Origin: Parascedosporium putredinis
Lineage: Eukaryota; Ascomycota; Sordariomycetes; Microascales; Microascaceae
Direction: 5' to 3'
DNA: 64,000 bases
NCBI GenBank assembly: GCA_949357655.1
Contig: CASHTG010000019.1
Coordinates: 682,001-746,000, forward strand
Shown: piece after piece, positions 1-9,388 of the stretch
Layout of the letters: each line of letters opens with the position of its first letter
Position numbering within the stretch: the first letter of the stretch is position 1
Program-made: the position numbers and the translations under genes
Notes under the pieces: generated by a model
The model's database searches: none
What the model was told of the DNA's origin: nothing
The model's input: only the letters and a program-made list of their open reading frames with translations

Positions 1-404
1 TCCTTCTTCCACGAGCTCGACAACATCACCCAGCGCTCGGCGTGGGAGCCGCCGGGCGTATACCACCTCCCTTTGAGCTTCCGGATTCTTGCCTCCCGCG
101 CCCCGAGAACCTGGCCATCGTACAGGCAACCGACTTTTGCGACGCGTGCCGTCACGATGCTTTCCAGTACAGCCTACAGCAACAACAGCAACGACAACGA
201 CAGAGCCAAAACCGGCACCAGCACCAGCACCTCCAATATTCTATGGCTACGGACGCCCCATGGAGTCTAGTAGGGGCAATGGATGACGACGGTTTGCGAT
301 GGTGGCCCGGCGGCCGCGACAGCTTCGGCTCTGTACAAGCGGGAGTCATGTATGATCTCGAGCCGGAACGAGTAGGCGTTGGGTGGAGGACCCGAAATAG
401 TTGA
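1..404 (+). CDS. 3' end of an unknown protein, cut by the window edge
   Basis: The window opens inside a reading frame in frame 1 that looks coding (start FFHELDNITQRSAWEPPG). At the CCC run near 68-70 the coding-like frame moves to frame 3, which carries on through ATDFCDACRHDAF, a short Gln/Arg/His-rich tract (QQQQQRQRQSQ) and a C-terminal tail ending at 404. Restoring one base makes the segment 135 codons including the stop. I do not recognise the family. The C-terminal half, from the Gln-rich tract onward, is less certain, because all three forward frames are open there for 60 or more codons. The N-terminus lies outside the window. Confidence 0.45.
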   Translation, partial: LLPRARQHHPALGVGAAGRIPPPFELPDSCLPRPENLAIVQATDFCDACRHDAFQYSLQQQQQRQRQSQNRHQHQHLQYSMATDAPWSLVGAMDDDGLRWWPGGRDSFGSVQAGVMYDLEPERVGVGWRTRNS

Positions 405-892
405 AGGAGGATTAAAGGGCTACAAGCGCACGGCGCAGGAGCACGTACAAGCTATACCGGCCTCCGAGAATTTCAAAGAAGGTGGTAGAGTCAACTAAGG
501 TCATGGAGCGCAAGAGTAGATTCTTTAAGCATAAACATAATCCCGTCTAAAAATATGGATCCCCTTCCCCCAAGTCTAGAGAAAACAAATGAAAATACGC
601 CCTAAAACCCAGCTCAGGAAAAGAAAGTGAAGAGGTAAAAGAAGTGTAAACATGTCTGCCAGAGTCCCGCTAATACTTATACATGGCGCGAAAGGGATAT
701 ACGCTTGGTGGAAAAAGGAGTCAACAGAAAAGCAAAAAGAATCAGACAGAAAAAGGCAGGAAACAGAAGGCAGATAACAAGGTCACTGTCTCGGGTATAA
801 TGCGACCCTCCTATGAGCAGTCAGTCACCTTGGCGTCTTCCTCCCCACGTAGCCCTACTTTCGGTACCGTATAATGATACCGCCGAGGGCTC
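405..892. other. Intergenic, convergent gene ends
   Basis: This is a spacer between the end of the unknown plus-strand gene and the stop of the minus-strand hydrolase/phosphatase gene. It is A-rich around 590-780 (runs such as aaaagaaagtgaagagg), consistent with overlapping 3' UTRs. I see no gene or clear structure. Confidence 0.5.
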
Positions 893-2824
893 TTATGATG
901 CCTGTTCAGCGCCCCTGACGAGCATCCCGTACTTCATGCAAAGCTTGTCCCGGAAGTGTTGGTGCCGGATACCGTTTGGCCGCGACGTCGCAAAGGCCGC
1001 CATGGCATCTTCGACAGCGAAGCCGCACCTCTCAACGAGGTAGCATACAATAAAATATCCCGTGCGGTTGAAGCCGTAATGGCAGTGTACCCCGATCAAG
1101 TCGCGAGTCTCGCCATCTGGCCGCGAGTCCCGGATCGTGTCCACGAGTGAGATAAACTTGGCAATCTCTTCATCCGTCGGGGGATCTTGGATACCGTGGA
1201 TAACTTGTGATATGCGATGCCTCCCTTTTGAAGGCCTGTGGGGTCGTAAGAGGGTTGGTCTCGGCTGATATCAATGACATCAGACACCTTGTCCCCCAGT
1301 TCTTGACAAATTCGGCTGGGCAATGGAGCTCATCCACTTCTCGTAGAGTCTTCATCGCCACAAACACGGGTTTGTCTACTGGGCCGATGGGCTTAGACAC
1401 TGGCTGCACGCTTTTCCACTTGGTCAGGTTCTTCAGCTCCCATTTTCCCTCTTTGGCAAGATATTGTAGCTGCCACTAGAGATTCGGTTTCATGTTAGAG
1501 ACGGAAAGTAAAAAAGCACGAAGGAGAAGGCAAGCATCTCTTGGTTATTGGGGAAAGATGCGGATGCTACTTACGGAGAGTGCCAACCGACCAGTGACAT
1601 AGGTAGAGAGGAAATCAGATACGTTCCCAGCGAGGATACGCACTGTCATTGGCATATAGAGAAGCGCATGGTTGGCCGGCGCGGGCATGACGAGGGTTTG
1701 GAGGACCCCCTCGGGTGAAGAGGCTGCTCGGGGACATCTTCGTCGCGATGATTAGAAGGATGAGGCGTGCGGGGTGTCGTAGGTTCGCTATCAGCTCCAT
1801 CCGCGTCCGGAGACACGGGGAGAGCGTTGGCCTTTGCATCGCTCACGCCCGCGTCCTCGGAGACATCGATGCCATCACCACCTGGAGAGCTCGTGGACGA
1901 GGAAGTGCTATCAGCCAAGCTGCCAAGCTTCGCCTTGACCGCGGGTCCAGCCTCAAATAAACTCGCTAGCTTCTCGGCCTCGGTGGGAGGAGTGACCTTG
2001 TCGGCCTTGCCGGCGACGAGGAAGATTGGCACCTCGAGACCCTTCCAAATCTCCGGCGTCGGTAGCCCGCCGACGGGTACGCCAGCCTTATACACGGGGA
2101 GGGAGCCTGACGCCATCCGCCTCCACACCGGCGTCCGACTTTGGCAGTTGAACAAATGCTGGAGCCGTCGCGATTCCGCATCCGCATTGTCACCTACAAA
2201 CCGCAACACGCTTTTGCTATCGGCGCCCCCTCGGCGATCCCACATCCGCCATAGGTTGAAAATCCACCCCGGGATCCACAGGAGCATCCGAAAGATTCGA
2301 ACCTTCTCCTCGGGAGGAGGGCCAGATACTGGGCAGATGGCGACGAGACCGACAATGTTGTCAGCTAGCTTCGTTGTGTGTGGTAGGTCCTTGCTTGACA
2401 GGTAGGCACAGAGTGCTGACCCCATGCTATGCCCAATCAACACCACTTGCTGGCCTGCCTTTTTATCCCTGTAGCTCTCGATTATGGTTTCGAGAAGCTC
2501 CGCAAGCGCCGCCGTCGTGTAGGCATCCCATGACGTCTCCGAGAATTCGGATCGGCCGCATCCTGGCAGATCAATCGCCAAGCAGGACGCTACAGGTAGA
2601 AGGCTCGTAAGAAGAGGATGGAATTGTGCGACCGACCCGCCTAGTCCGTGGACGAAAACGAGGAGTGGAAGAGGAGAGGGAACTTTGGGAAGCTCGTCGG
2701 CTTTCGGGTGGCGTCGGTAAAAGATTCGGAGGTTGGAATAAGTAAATTTGCTCGTGGTAAATGTTTTGATTTCGGAGTTGTCGCTCAAAAGCGCAGGGTC
2801 CGCCTCGACTGGATCGACGGACAT
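893..2824 (-). CDS. Alpha/beta-hydrolase fused to a Cys-dependent (dual-specificity type) phosphatase
   Basis: Exons are 1575-2824 and 893-1475 with one 99-nt intron (CTAAC branch point). The N-terminal half is an alpha/beta-hydrolase: FVHGLGG oxyanion region, nucleophile elbow GHSMGS, and a late strand with VAGKADKVTPP. A Ser/Thr/Asp-rich linker follows. The C-terminal half is a Cys phosphatase of the capping-enzyme/dual-specificity type, with P-loop HCHYGFNRTG (C-x5-R). Three missing bases break the frame, at C/G runs 1706-1710, 1293-1297 and 1179-1183. Restoring them gives exactly 612 codons (611 aa). The start at 2824 is the first ATG before the hydrolase fold. I believe such fusions occur in other Pezizomycotina, but the substrates of either half cannot be told from sequence. 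It may act on phosphorylated lipids or proteins, or on RNA 5' ends (inference). Confidence 0.8.
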
Positions 2825-3933
2825 GGTTCTGGAGCGGCGGAGAGAGGGCCAGGTAAACTCGAATAATTTTTTTCCCCCTTCCCGTGGTCAGGATATCACT
2901 CAGATTAGGATGATCGATGGTATATATGTCGGCAAAAAGTGCGTCAGGGTTGTCTGGGGAGCTCCCATCGCGAGCTATCGGGATCTCGGGCTGCGAAGCG
3001 AGATGAGTCAAGCAAGGGGGTGGAAAGATTCAGGCTCGTAGTGGGCAAGAAAAGAGAAATAATTGGAGGGTGTGATCCAAGCTCCTCAATGTATGGCGAA
3101 AGGGGAAAGAAAAAGAAAGAAAAAAATCCTTTAGCGGGTATTCTTCACGCCCGATCGAGGCCCAACGATTCCGAATCCTCTGTTAAGTCTTGGTGATTGT
3201 AGGGATGGAACTCGAGAAGAATAAAACGAAAGGGAGAGCACCGACAACCAGGGGTGGGACGCAGAGGTGTCGTGAGAAGAGATCGCGATGATGTGAAGGC
3301 CAGCAGCGTTGGCTTGGTTTGCTACCCACTTTTGTGCCAAGCCACGGGCCTGCGAACTGTGCGATTATTATGTCATTTCGCAGCCGAGCAACAATTCTCC
3401 AATCCCAGGCCGTGACCTCAACACAAGGCTCACTTCAGCTGTCTCGCTGGAAGCTCAATCGCTGGAAGCTCAACGTTGCTGGGTGCTCCAAGACACGTTC
3501 CTCCAATGGTTGAAGAACGAGGCGAGATTCGCGGTCCGCAACTGTCATTGTCTATTTCTATTCATTTCACGTGTGCCATAGCTTTATCCCTTGCGATTTA
3601 AACCACGGATCACTTTCCATGTCCCATGCAATCCCAACCTGTGTTCCCATCGCCAAGTTGTCTTCCGTAATCGTACATGTACAGTATTGGTTCCAACCTT
3701 CAATGCGGCCAGTCCTCTCCGCATACGACGGCTGTTAGGCCACATTAAACGCTCTCAGCCCGCATCGACCTGCCATAAATATCGTTTGCATGACAGCAAA
3801 ACCAGCAGCTCCTTCGTGGTCTCCGCCACAACCTCTCTTTGTAGAATAAATTGACAGTATTGTCAGGAAGACAGGCGCCCAAGTAAATAGTGACAAGCAA
3901 ATACGTATCACCACCTTCGTCCACACCTCGAGA
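2825..3933. other. Intergenic: promoter side of the hydrolase/phosphatase gene and 3' side of the AAMDC-like gene
   Basis: No convincing gene. It holds a perfect tandem duplication of a 15-bp unit (3444-3458 and 3459-3473) and an A/G-rich stretch near 3100-3130. The part next to 2824 is the probable promoter and 5' UTR of the hydrolase/phosphatase gene. Confidence 0.5.
3444..3473. repeat. Two-copy 15-bp tandem duplication
   Basis: The unit tcgctggaagctcaa occurs twice back to back without mismatch. It lies in non-coding DNA and looks like a recent slippage or short duplication. Confidence 0.85.
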
Positions 3934-4693
3934 TCACTCGGCCATTCCTTCACCCTCTTTCCAGCCTAATGGTATCAATGCGGCTGCAATTTGTTCAACC
4001 CCTCTTTCAGTAGCAAGGAGGTTATACTGGGCAGCAGCATTGCGCGTGTCGAGCACTTCCGTTCTAATGCCCAATCCGCGGATGTGTGCCTGTGTCTCCG
4101 GACAGAGGGGCCGAATTTGAGGTCCAACACCGAGTATCAAAATGTCTACCGAGAGTGTCAGAGATTAGTACCTAGAACCGACGTTTCGATGCCCGCCGCG
4201 GAGTCGGGTTGTTGCTAGGTGTCAGCTTACCTGGTCGTGGCTGCAACGCGTCCAGGGCGTCAAACGCTACGGTAGGTATCTCGATCTGGCCCTTGGCATT
4301 CACCAGCCTTTTCTCCTTCATCACCATCCACGGCTTCCAGGTAAAGGCTTCCCCGTTCACGAGCAGCACCCCGCTGCCATCCGTCACTTTAGCCCCGCTG
4401 TGGAAGTGGAATCCCCGGTCGAGACACCGGTCGATAGCCGTCGGCGGTGTCGGTGTGTTGCCAAGGACATCGAGCTCGCCGATATCAGTTCGCGAGGGTT
4501 CCTTGGGAGGGTTCTGCTTCTTGCGCCATTGTATTGAGTTTGCGCTGCTTGTGTGGAAGGCTGCCCAGGGCTGGCGTGTCTGTTGCGCAGTGGCGTTGGG
4601 GACCAAGCCTGGGGCCGGCAAGGGTTTGCGCAAAGAGGCTCTCGGAAGCCGAAATGTCGCGAGACGTTGTATTGTATGTCGCCTCATGTTCAA
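3934..4693 (-). CDS. AAMDC/NDUFAF3-like mitochondrial protein (Mth938 fold), probable complex I assembly factor
   Basis: Exons are 4231-4693 and 3934-4145 with an 85-nt intron; the sum is 225 codons (224 aa) with no frame lesion. The first 50 or so residues are Arg/Ser-rich and almost free of acidic residues, as expected for a mitochondrial presequence. The rest matches the Mth938/DUF498 family: a central TWKPW block, then ILILGVGPQIRPL directly after the splice junction, and a C-terminal helix with NAAAQYNLLATE. In animals the relative NDUFAF3 helps assemble the matrix arm of respiratory complex I, so the same role is inferred here. The intron phase is fixed by the ILILGVG block. An AAMDC-like role outside complex I is the alternative. 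Confidence 0.85.
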
Positions 4694-5648
4694 TAGCGAT
4701 TGGTGGTTGTGTGAGGAACTAGGAGGCAGAAGGGGAAGAGGTCTTTTGATGGCTCAGTGTCTATTTTTGATGACGGAAGCCAGCGGCGGTATTCTAACCG
4801 ATAAGCTCGCTCCAAAGCTCTTATCGGACTGTACCACTTTTATTAGCGGCGCAGCGCAGCAATGCACAGAAACAACCTAAAGACTAGTACAAATAATCCC
4901 TAATATTAATACTACGGAAAGAGATGCGGGCTTGCTTTGCACGAAGGGTTCATTCAATGTTATCAATTGATAAGCCCTTTCTTTCTCTCAGCGGGCTGAT
5001 TTATGGATCTCGAAAAGAAAGTTGATGTCGCCGCCGTGAAAATTAAAGCCCCCGCGGAAAAAAAAAGACAGTGAAAAAGAAGAGAACCCTTTGCAGGGTG
5101 GGCTCAAGCCACGAGGAAATCATTGCAGCCAAACTTCGAGTCTGCTGTCTGCTGAGGTTGCCGTCAATCATCAATTATCCTCTAGCCCCCGACGCTTGAT
5201 ATTTACTTTACTCTAGCAAGGTAGAGACCAATATCCTGGGGCGGGTTCGACGCCAAGTATTCGGAAAAATATGTCCTTCCACAAGACACCTCGTCGCTGC
5301 ATCATACATCATACACAAGAGACATTGGCACATTCAGTGCGCGTACGTATACACGAACGTATGCGCGTGCACGGCGCTGCTCACGATGATATTGGGAGAA
5401 AACTTCATGAACTGGCTGGCTTGTTGCATTCAAGAAACATCAAGCGTGAATCAGATGGAAGGAGTAAAGCAGTGTGCCTTTTTAACTGCCATGCCGGTAA
5501 ACTGGTTGTGTATGTATCATGTAGTCGATTCCCCTTGGACCCTAGCGAACACCGTGAAAATCAAATAACAAACCAAGCCGTCGGCCCTTTTTCCCATCCA
5601 TGCTCATGCAGTTTTAGATGAACGAGAGAGTGACGAAGTGATTGTCAT
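4694..5648. other. Intergenic: promoter of the AAMDC-like gene and 3' region of eL34
   Basis: No gene recognised. It contains the 14-bp perfect palindrome TTATCAATTGATAA (4960-4973) about 270 bp upstream of the AAMDC-like start, plus purine-rich stretches. Confidence 0.5.
4960..4973. repeat. 14-bp perfect palindrome centred on CAATTG
   Basis: TTATCAATTGATAA reads the same on both strands. It lies upstream of the AAMDC-like gene. Related palindromes occur at 53702-53713 and 57780-57791. It could be a dimeric transcription-factor site; no function is shown. Confidence 0.6.
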
Positions 5649-6380
5649 TTATTTCTTCTTCTCGCTCTGCTCCTTCAGCACCTTCTTCACAATCTTCTGC
5701 TCCTCGATAAGGAACGCGCGGACGATCCTGTCCTGAACACAGTTGCCGCACCTGGATCCACCGTACGAGCGGCTGACGTTCTTCTGAGGCTTGGAAATCT
5801 GGGAGTACTCGCGGGGTCGGAGAGCAGGAACCTATTATATAGACGTTAGCAACATATATGGAACCGACACCCTGCTCAGAGCACACGATCGACTGCGGTC
5901 CCAGACTTGCACGAGGGAAGGCGAGACCTGAGTTGACAAGGCGCCGGGAGACGACGGAGACATTGAAGTTTTGCGATGCCTCCGGCTTCCGAGAACCTTC
6001 TCCCTCAAAGTCTTGCCATCTCATCACAAGTCTGGAAGTGACGCCTCGACTACTGCCCCCTTCACTGTCCCCATCGCTTAGAATTTCGGATCGACTTACG
6101 CCCGCCAACTTGTTGCCACAGTCGCCGCACTTGGGGTTGGTGCCTCGCTTCTTGATGTGAAGGAGTCGGAGCTTGCCACCGGGGGTCTTGATCGTCCGGG
6201 TGAGGTTGGACGTGGTGTTGTAGCTAGAAAAAAAATTACGAGTGTTAGCATATCACAGATGCCCCGCGATCGGGAAAAATTCGACGCAAGATAATATGGC
6301 GATCGTATATCTTTCGCGATATCGAGAATTGGGTCGTCTTACCCGTTGCGGCGGCGGTAGGTCACTCTTTGGGGAGCCAT
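5649..6380 (-). CDS. RPL34: 60S ribosomal protein eL34
   Basis: Exons are 6343-6380, 6100-6223 and 5649-5831, giving 114 aa, close to the usual 115-120. The protein begins MAPQRVTYRRRN, carries the basic KLRLLHIKKRGTNPKCGDCG block, and has a second Cys pair in GGSRCGNC, the zinc-binding pattern of eL34. It ends in a Lys-rich tail. The first exon is only 38 nt, so the start is set by the conserved N-terminus and the donor GTAAGACG. Intron 2 is long for this genome (268 nt), as is common in fungal ribosomal protein genes. There is no frame lesion. The protein binds 28S rRNA in the large cytosolic subunit. A TCACGTGA element lies about 190 bp upstream. Confidence 0.95.
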
Positions 6381-7110
6381 TGTGCTTGGTGTGCTTGGTG
6401 GTCGCTTTGGTGATACACAAGGGAAGGAAGTGAAGGTTTTCGAGATTTCGAATTTTTGTGTGGGTGAGGGTCAATGGAGAGGAGGGTGTGGGTCAGCGTG
6501 GAAGGGTTCACCAGCCACAGAAAAATTCCTCGACGAGCCACACTCGAGGCGCCGGAGCTCCACCGCCGGATCACGTGACACATCTCGCTTCAAGTTCCAA
6601 CCGACAAGCTGAATTTGCGCAGTGGACTTGAACGGCACATATGGGGCTCAATGCTCCACCGCGTGCGTTCAGGCATCTCGACTGCAGCGTTCGGTTGGTT
6701 TTGTCGAGACTGGCTAACCTCGATTTCGCGAGCCATCAGCCTTACCCGGCCAGGCCAAAGATATACGCGGAAATTTCTGATACCTCTCATAATATTGGAT
6801 AATCCTCCGAGGACACAAGGTTTCTTTTACCCTTGGCCGTCAAAGAAACTACTCACATGTCCCTCAGACAGGCTACACTCTGTGGATAACAGCATCCACT
6901 CTACTCCTCGTCTGCCGTGCTTGTGATATGTCTGAATTGATAATTCTAATGAAATCCCTTGTGCTCGCTTACTAAAGTTGTTCATTCCTGCCATGAGATA
7001 AGACCTTGAACGCCAGTATACGTATACAGATTTGATCATAATGCCATTGATCCTCGTCAATATTCTAATTGACTCTTATGAGCTCCCATTCGCGAACCAG
7101 TTCGGGTGCT
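6381..7110. other. Intergenic: eL34 promoter and 3' region of the 112-aa gene
   Basis: No gene. Apart from the TCACGTGA element I see nothing that demands explanation. The half nearest 7110 is AT-richer, as expected for a 3' UTR. Confidence 0.5.
6571..6578. promoter_or_regulatory. TCACGTGA palindrome upstream of eL34
   Basis: TCACGTGA is the Cbf1-type bHLH site. It lies 191 bp upstream of the eL34 ATG. Cbf1-type sites occur in ribosomal protein promoters of several ascomycetes, so control of eL34 is plausible but inferred. Confidence 0.45.
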
Positions 7111-7566
7111 CTACAGGGTCCCAGGGGACAATCCCCGAGGGTTATCTTTGTGGCTCTTCTTTGCACGTTCGAGAACCTTCTTGCTCTCCGCATCGCTCAT
7201 GAGCTCCTTGAAATCCTGAATCTCCTTGTGAGCCTCGGCGACTGACTTCATGAGTAGGCGATACAGTTCAGAGGCTATAGATGGTGTTAGTTGAGGAGTG
7301 TATCTCAGGCATGAGATTAAGAGAGCGCTCACGAGTAGTGCTCGTCGTCAGGGGCTGTGTCATTCGCGGTATAGTGGTCCTGAGGAGACGGGCCTTGACG
7401 AACGAGTTAATCTCACTTCCATTCAACGGTCTCTAGACTTAGGTTTCTATACCTGAACATGTAGTTTGTCCAGCCGCTTGAGCGCAGCCTCAAGTTGTGC
7501 CTCATCCCAAATATCGGCAGCCGCTGCTTTTGAGTCCTGTGCCTTTTGCCGGTTGACGGGGGCCAT
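7111..7566 (-). CDS. Small helical protein of unknown function, 112 aa
   Basis: Exons are 7453-7566, 7333-7393 and 7111-7274; the introns are 59 and 58 nt. The exon sum is 339 nt, an exact multiple of three, with no frame lesion. After splicing, the protein is a run of predicted helices: EAQLEAALKRLDKLH, then ARLLRTTIPRMTQPL, then SVAEAHKEIQDFKELMSD and a Lys-rich end. This heptad-like spacing suggests a coiled-coil subunit of a larger complex. I do not recognise the family; a kinetochore- or Mediator-type subunit would fit the size but is a guess. The frames either side of the introns fit only this splicing, which supports the model. Confidence 0.65.
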
Positions 7567-8756
7567 TGCTGCCGTTTCGCCTGCGCGAAAAGAGGGATTG
7601 GCAGATAGATTCGGTGATTGACCAAAGGTGTCTAAGCCAAGCAAAAAGAAAAAGAAAAAAAGAAGGAAAATATGAAAGAGAAAAAAAGGAAGGAAGGAAA
7701 GGCACGGGCTTGATGCGTTCCCCGATCGAGCGTGCCGCGCCGCGCAAGATCGAGAGTGCGAGAGAGAGTGCGAGAGAGAAGAGGGGTGGCTCGATTTGGG
7801 TTCTTGAAAGGGAAGGCGGTGTATCCAAGTGAAGGAGAAGAGGTGAAGCCCAAATAATACACTACAGGTGGAAAAAGTGGAGTTTGGTGGATAAAGCGAT
7901 AAAGCGCCTAATACTTCATATGGTGGAAAAAGAGATAGCCCTGGAAAAAAAGGTGGGCAGCGGCAACCAAGCAATTCGTTTCGAGACGCTTGTGGAGCAG
8001 AAGAAAAGTCTGGGACGGACCTGTAACAACTCACGGCTACTTTCCCCAAATCGGGTCAAGCCAGCTGGGCAATGACATAATTGAAGGAGCGTTAATTTGG
8101 GTGGTGCTGGTGGCTGGTCAGTGCGGCTTTCCTGCCATGGCTGCACATTTTGGCTCGTCACGCATCGTGACGGCGAAGGCTTGAGACGCAAATCAACCCG
8201 ACTTTTTGGTGTGTGCCGGCCTGAGAGTGCACAGGCCCAGTAATACTAGGTAGCCAGTAGCCAAGCAAGCCAACAAGGTAGCCTGCCTCCAGCACTGCAG
8301 CGCCTGTGACGCCAGTTGTATCACGTGATCATGGGGGTGATTCATCCATGATGATGAGAGTGAGCCACACGTGCAATCACAGCAGGTCGGGTCAGCAGAG
8401 TTCCTGTTTATGGGACCTTCAACCGTTGCATACCGGCGGAAAATAAAACTACCTTAGTTTCCATCACCGTGCGGATTGTAAATCTCTGACTGAACCTCTC
8501 CACCATCGAACCTCCCCAACCTTTCCATCTCGAGATCCCGTTATTTTCGCCCTCGCCCGACGCAAGACGGTAGTTTATCTCCATCTCCGTCCCCAAATCC
8601 ATATTTTCATCAAACCCCTTTTTCCCACAGTCTCCTCGTCCGAGCGGATTTGCTCGGCATACATACAAACTGGAGTACGCAACGCCCCCGAAACCGTTCA
8701 TCCACCACCAGACACGTCTAAACGCGACGCCGGATCTCACGAGCGCAGGCGACGTC
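7567..8756. other. Shared divergent promoter between the 112-aa gene and the FAR1-like gene
   Basis: No gene. The minus-strand leader (7600-7900) is strongly pyrimidine-rich (read as purines on the plus strand), typical of fungal 5' leaders. It contains TCACGTGA at 8321-8328 and an inverted repeat, ATCATGG (8328-8334) with CCATGAT (8346-8352). Confidence 0.5.
8321..8352. promoter_or_regulatory. TCACGTGA element joined to a 7-bp inverted repeat
   Basis: TCACGTGA (8321-8328) is followed directly by ATCATGG and, after 11 nt, by its reverse complement CCATGAT. It sits 405-436 bp upstream of the FAR1-like ATG in a divergent promoter. The cluster looks like a regulatory site; the binding factor is unknown. 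Confidence 0.4.
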
Positions 8757-9388
8757 ATGCCCGAGACCCCAACGGCCGCGCCGACCTTGCAGCCCCCACC
8801 TGAGGGAATCTTTCGCACCTTTGAAGACTTGCTTAGCTCGGTCCAGCGGTGGGCTAAGGACCATGGTTACGGCATCGTGAAGCTGCGCGCCTCCAACTAC
8901 AGGGATGGCAAGCCTACCCGCTACGACCTCGTGTGCGACCGGGGCGGTGTCAAGTACAATAGCACGGCCAAGAAGCGAACTCCTTCCACGCGCAAGGTCG
9001 ACTGCCCGTGGAGGGCAAAGGCCGTCTGCGAGGTGCAACTTGGCCACCAGTGGCGATTTGCCGTCCAGGAACCGCGTCACAACCACGACGCCCGACCCCC
9101 TCGGCCGCCCCCGGCCAGGAGAACACGCCCATCGCGCAGTCTATCCGCTCCTTCACGAACAAACTTGATCGCTTGACCCACGACGTGTCCCAAGGCTTCA
9201 TGCACATTGGACAGCGCCTAGACAACATCGAGAAGCAGCTCATGGACCTTCGCGGCCACATGGGTGCGTACGAGCCTCGCTTCCAGGGCCTAGAATCCAG
9301 AATGCAAGCAGTTGAAGCTCGGGGCGACATACAGCTAGGCCCGATGGACGATGTCGACGTGGATACCCGGATCCTGGCTAGCATGTAG
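8757..9388 (+). CDS. FAR1-like zinc-coordinating DNA-binding protein with C-terminal coiled coil
   Basis: This is a single exon of 210 aa once one base is restored in the C run 9096-9100; before restoration the frame ends at 9176 and the remainder is in another frame. Residues 20-115 match the FAR1/WRKY-GCM1-like DNA-binding domain seen in fungi and derived from Mutator-type transposases: FRTFEDLLSSVQRWAKDHGY at the start, DLVCDRGG, RKVDCPWRAKA, and the His pair in RHNHDARP. The Cys and His residues form the zinc set. The C-terminal half has helical, coiled-coil character (KLDRLTHDVSQGF, RLDNIEKQLMDLRGHM). No transposase core or terminal inverted repeats are visible, so it looks like a domesticated regulator. 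The target genes are unknown. Confidence 0.75.

Noticed and set aside
2284..2305. tRNA B-box-like GGTTCGAATC on the minus strand
   Set aside because: It lies inside the hydrolase coding sequence (encoding KVRIF), with no A box or cloverleaf around it.
5832..6099. Possible intronic C/D snoRNA in eL34 intron 2
   Set aside because: A C-box-like GTGATGA (6021-6027 on the minus strand) and a CTGA (5876-5879) are present. They are about 140 nt apart and the flanks do not pair into a terminal stem.
8757..9388. Active Mutator-like transposon
   Set aside because: Only the FAR1-like DNA-binding part is present. No transposase core, terminal inverted repeats or target-site duplication can be seen.
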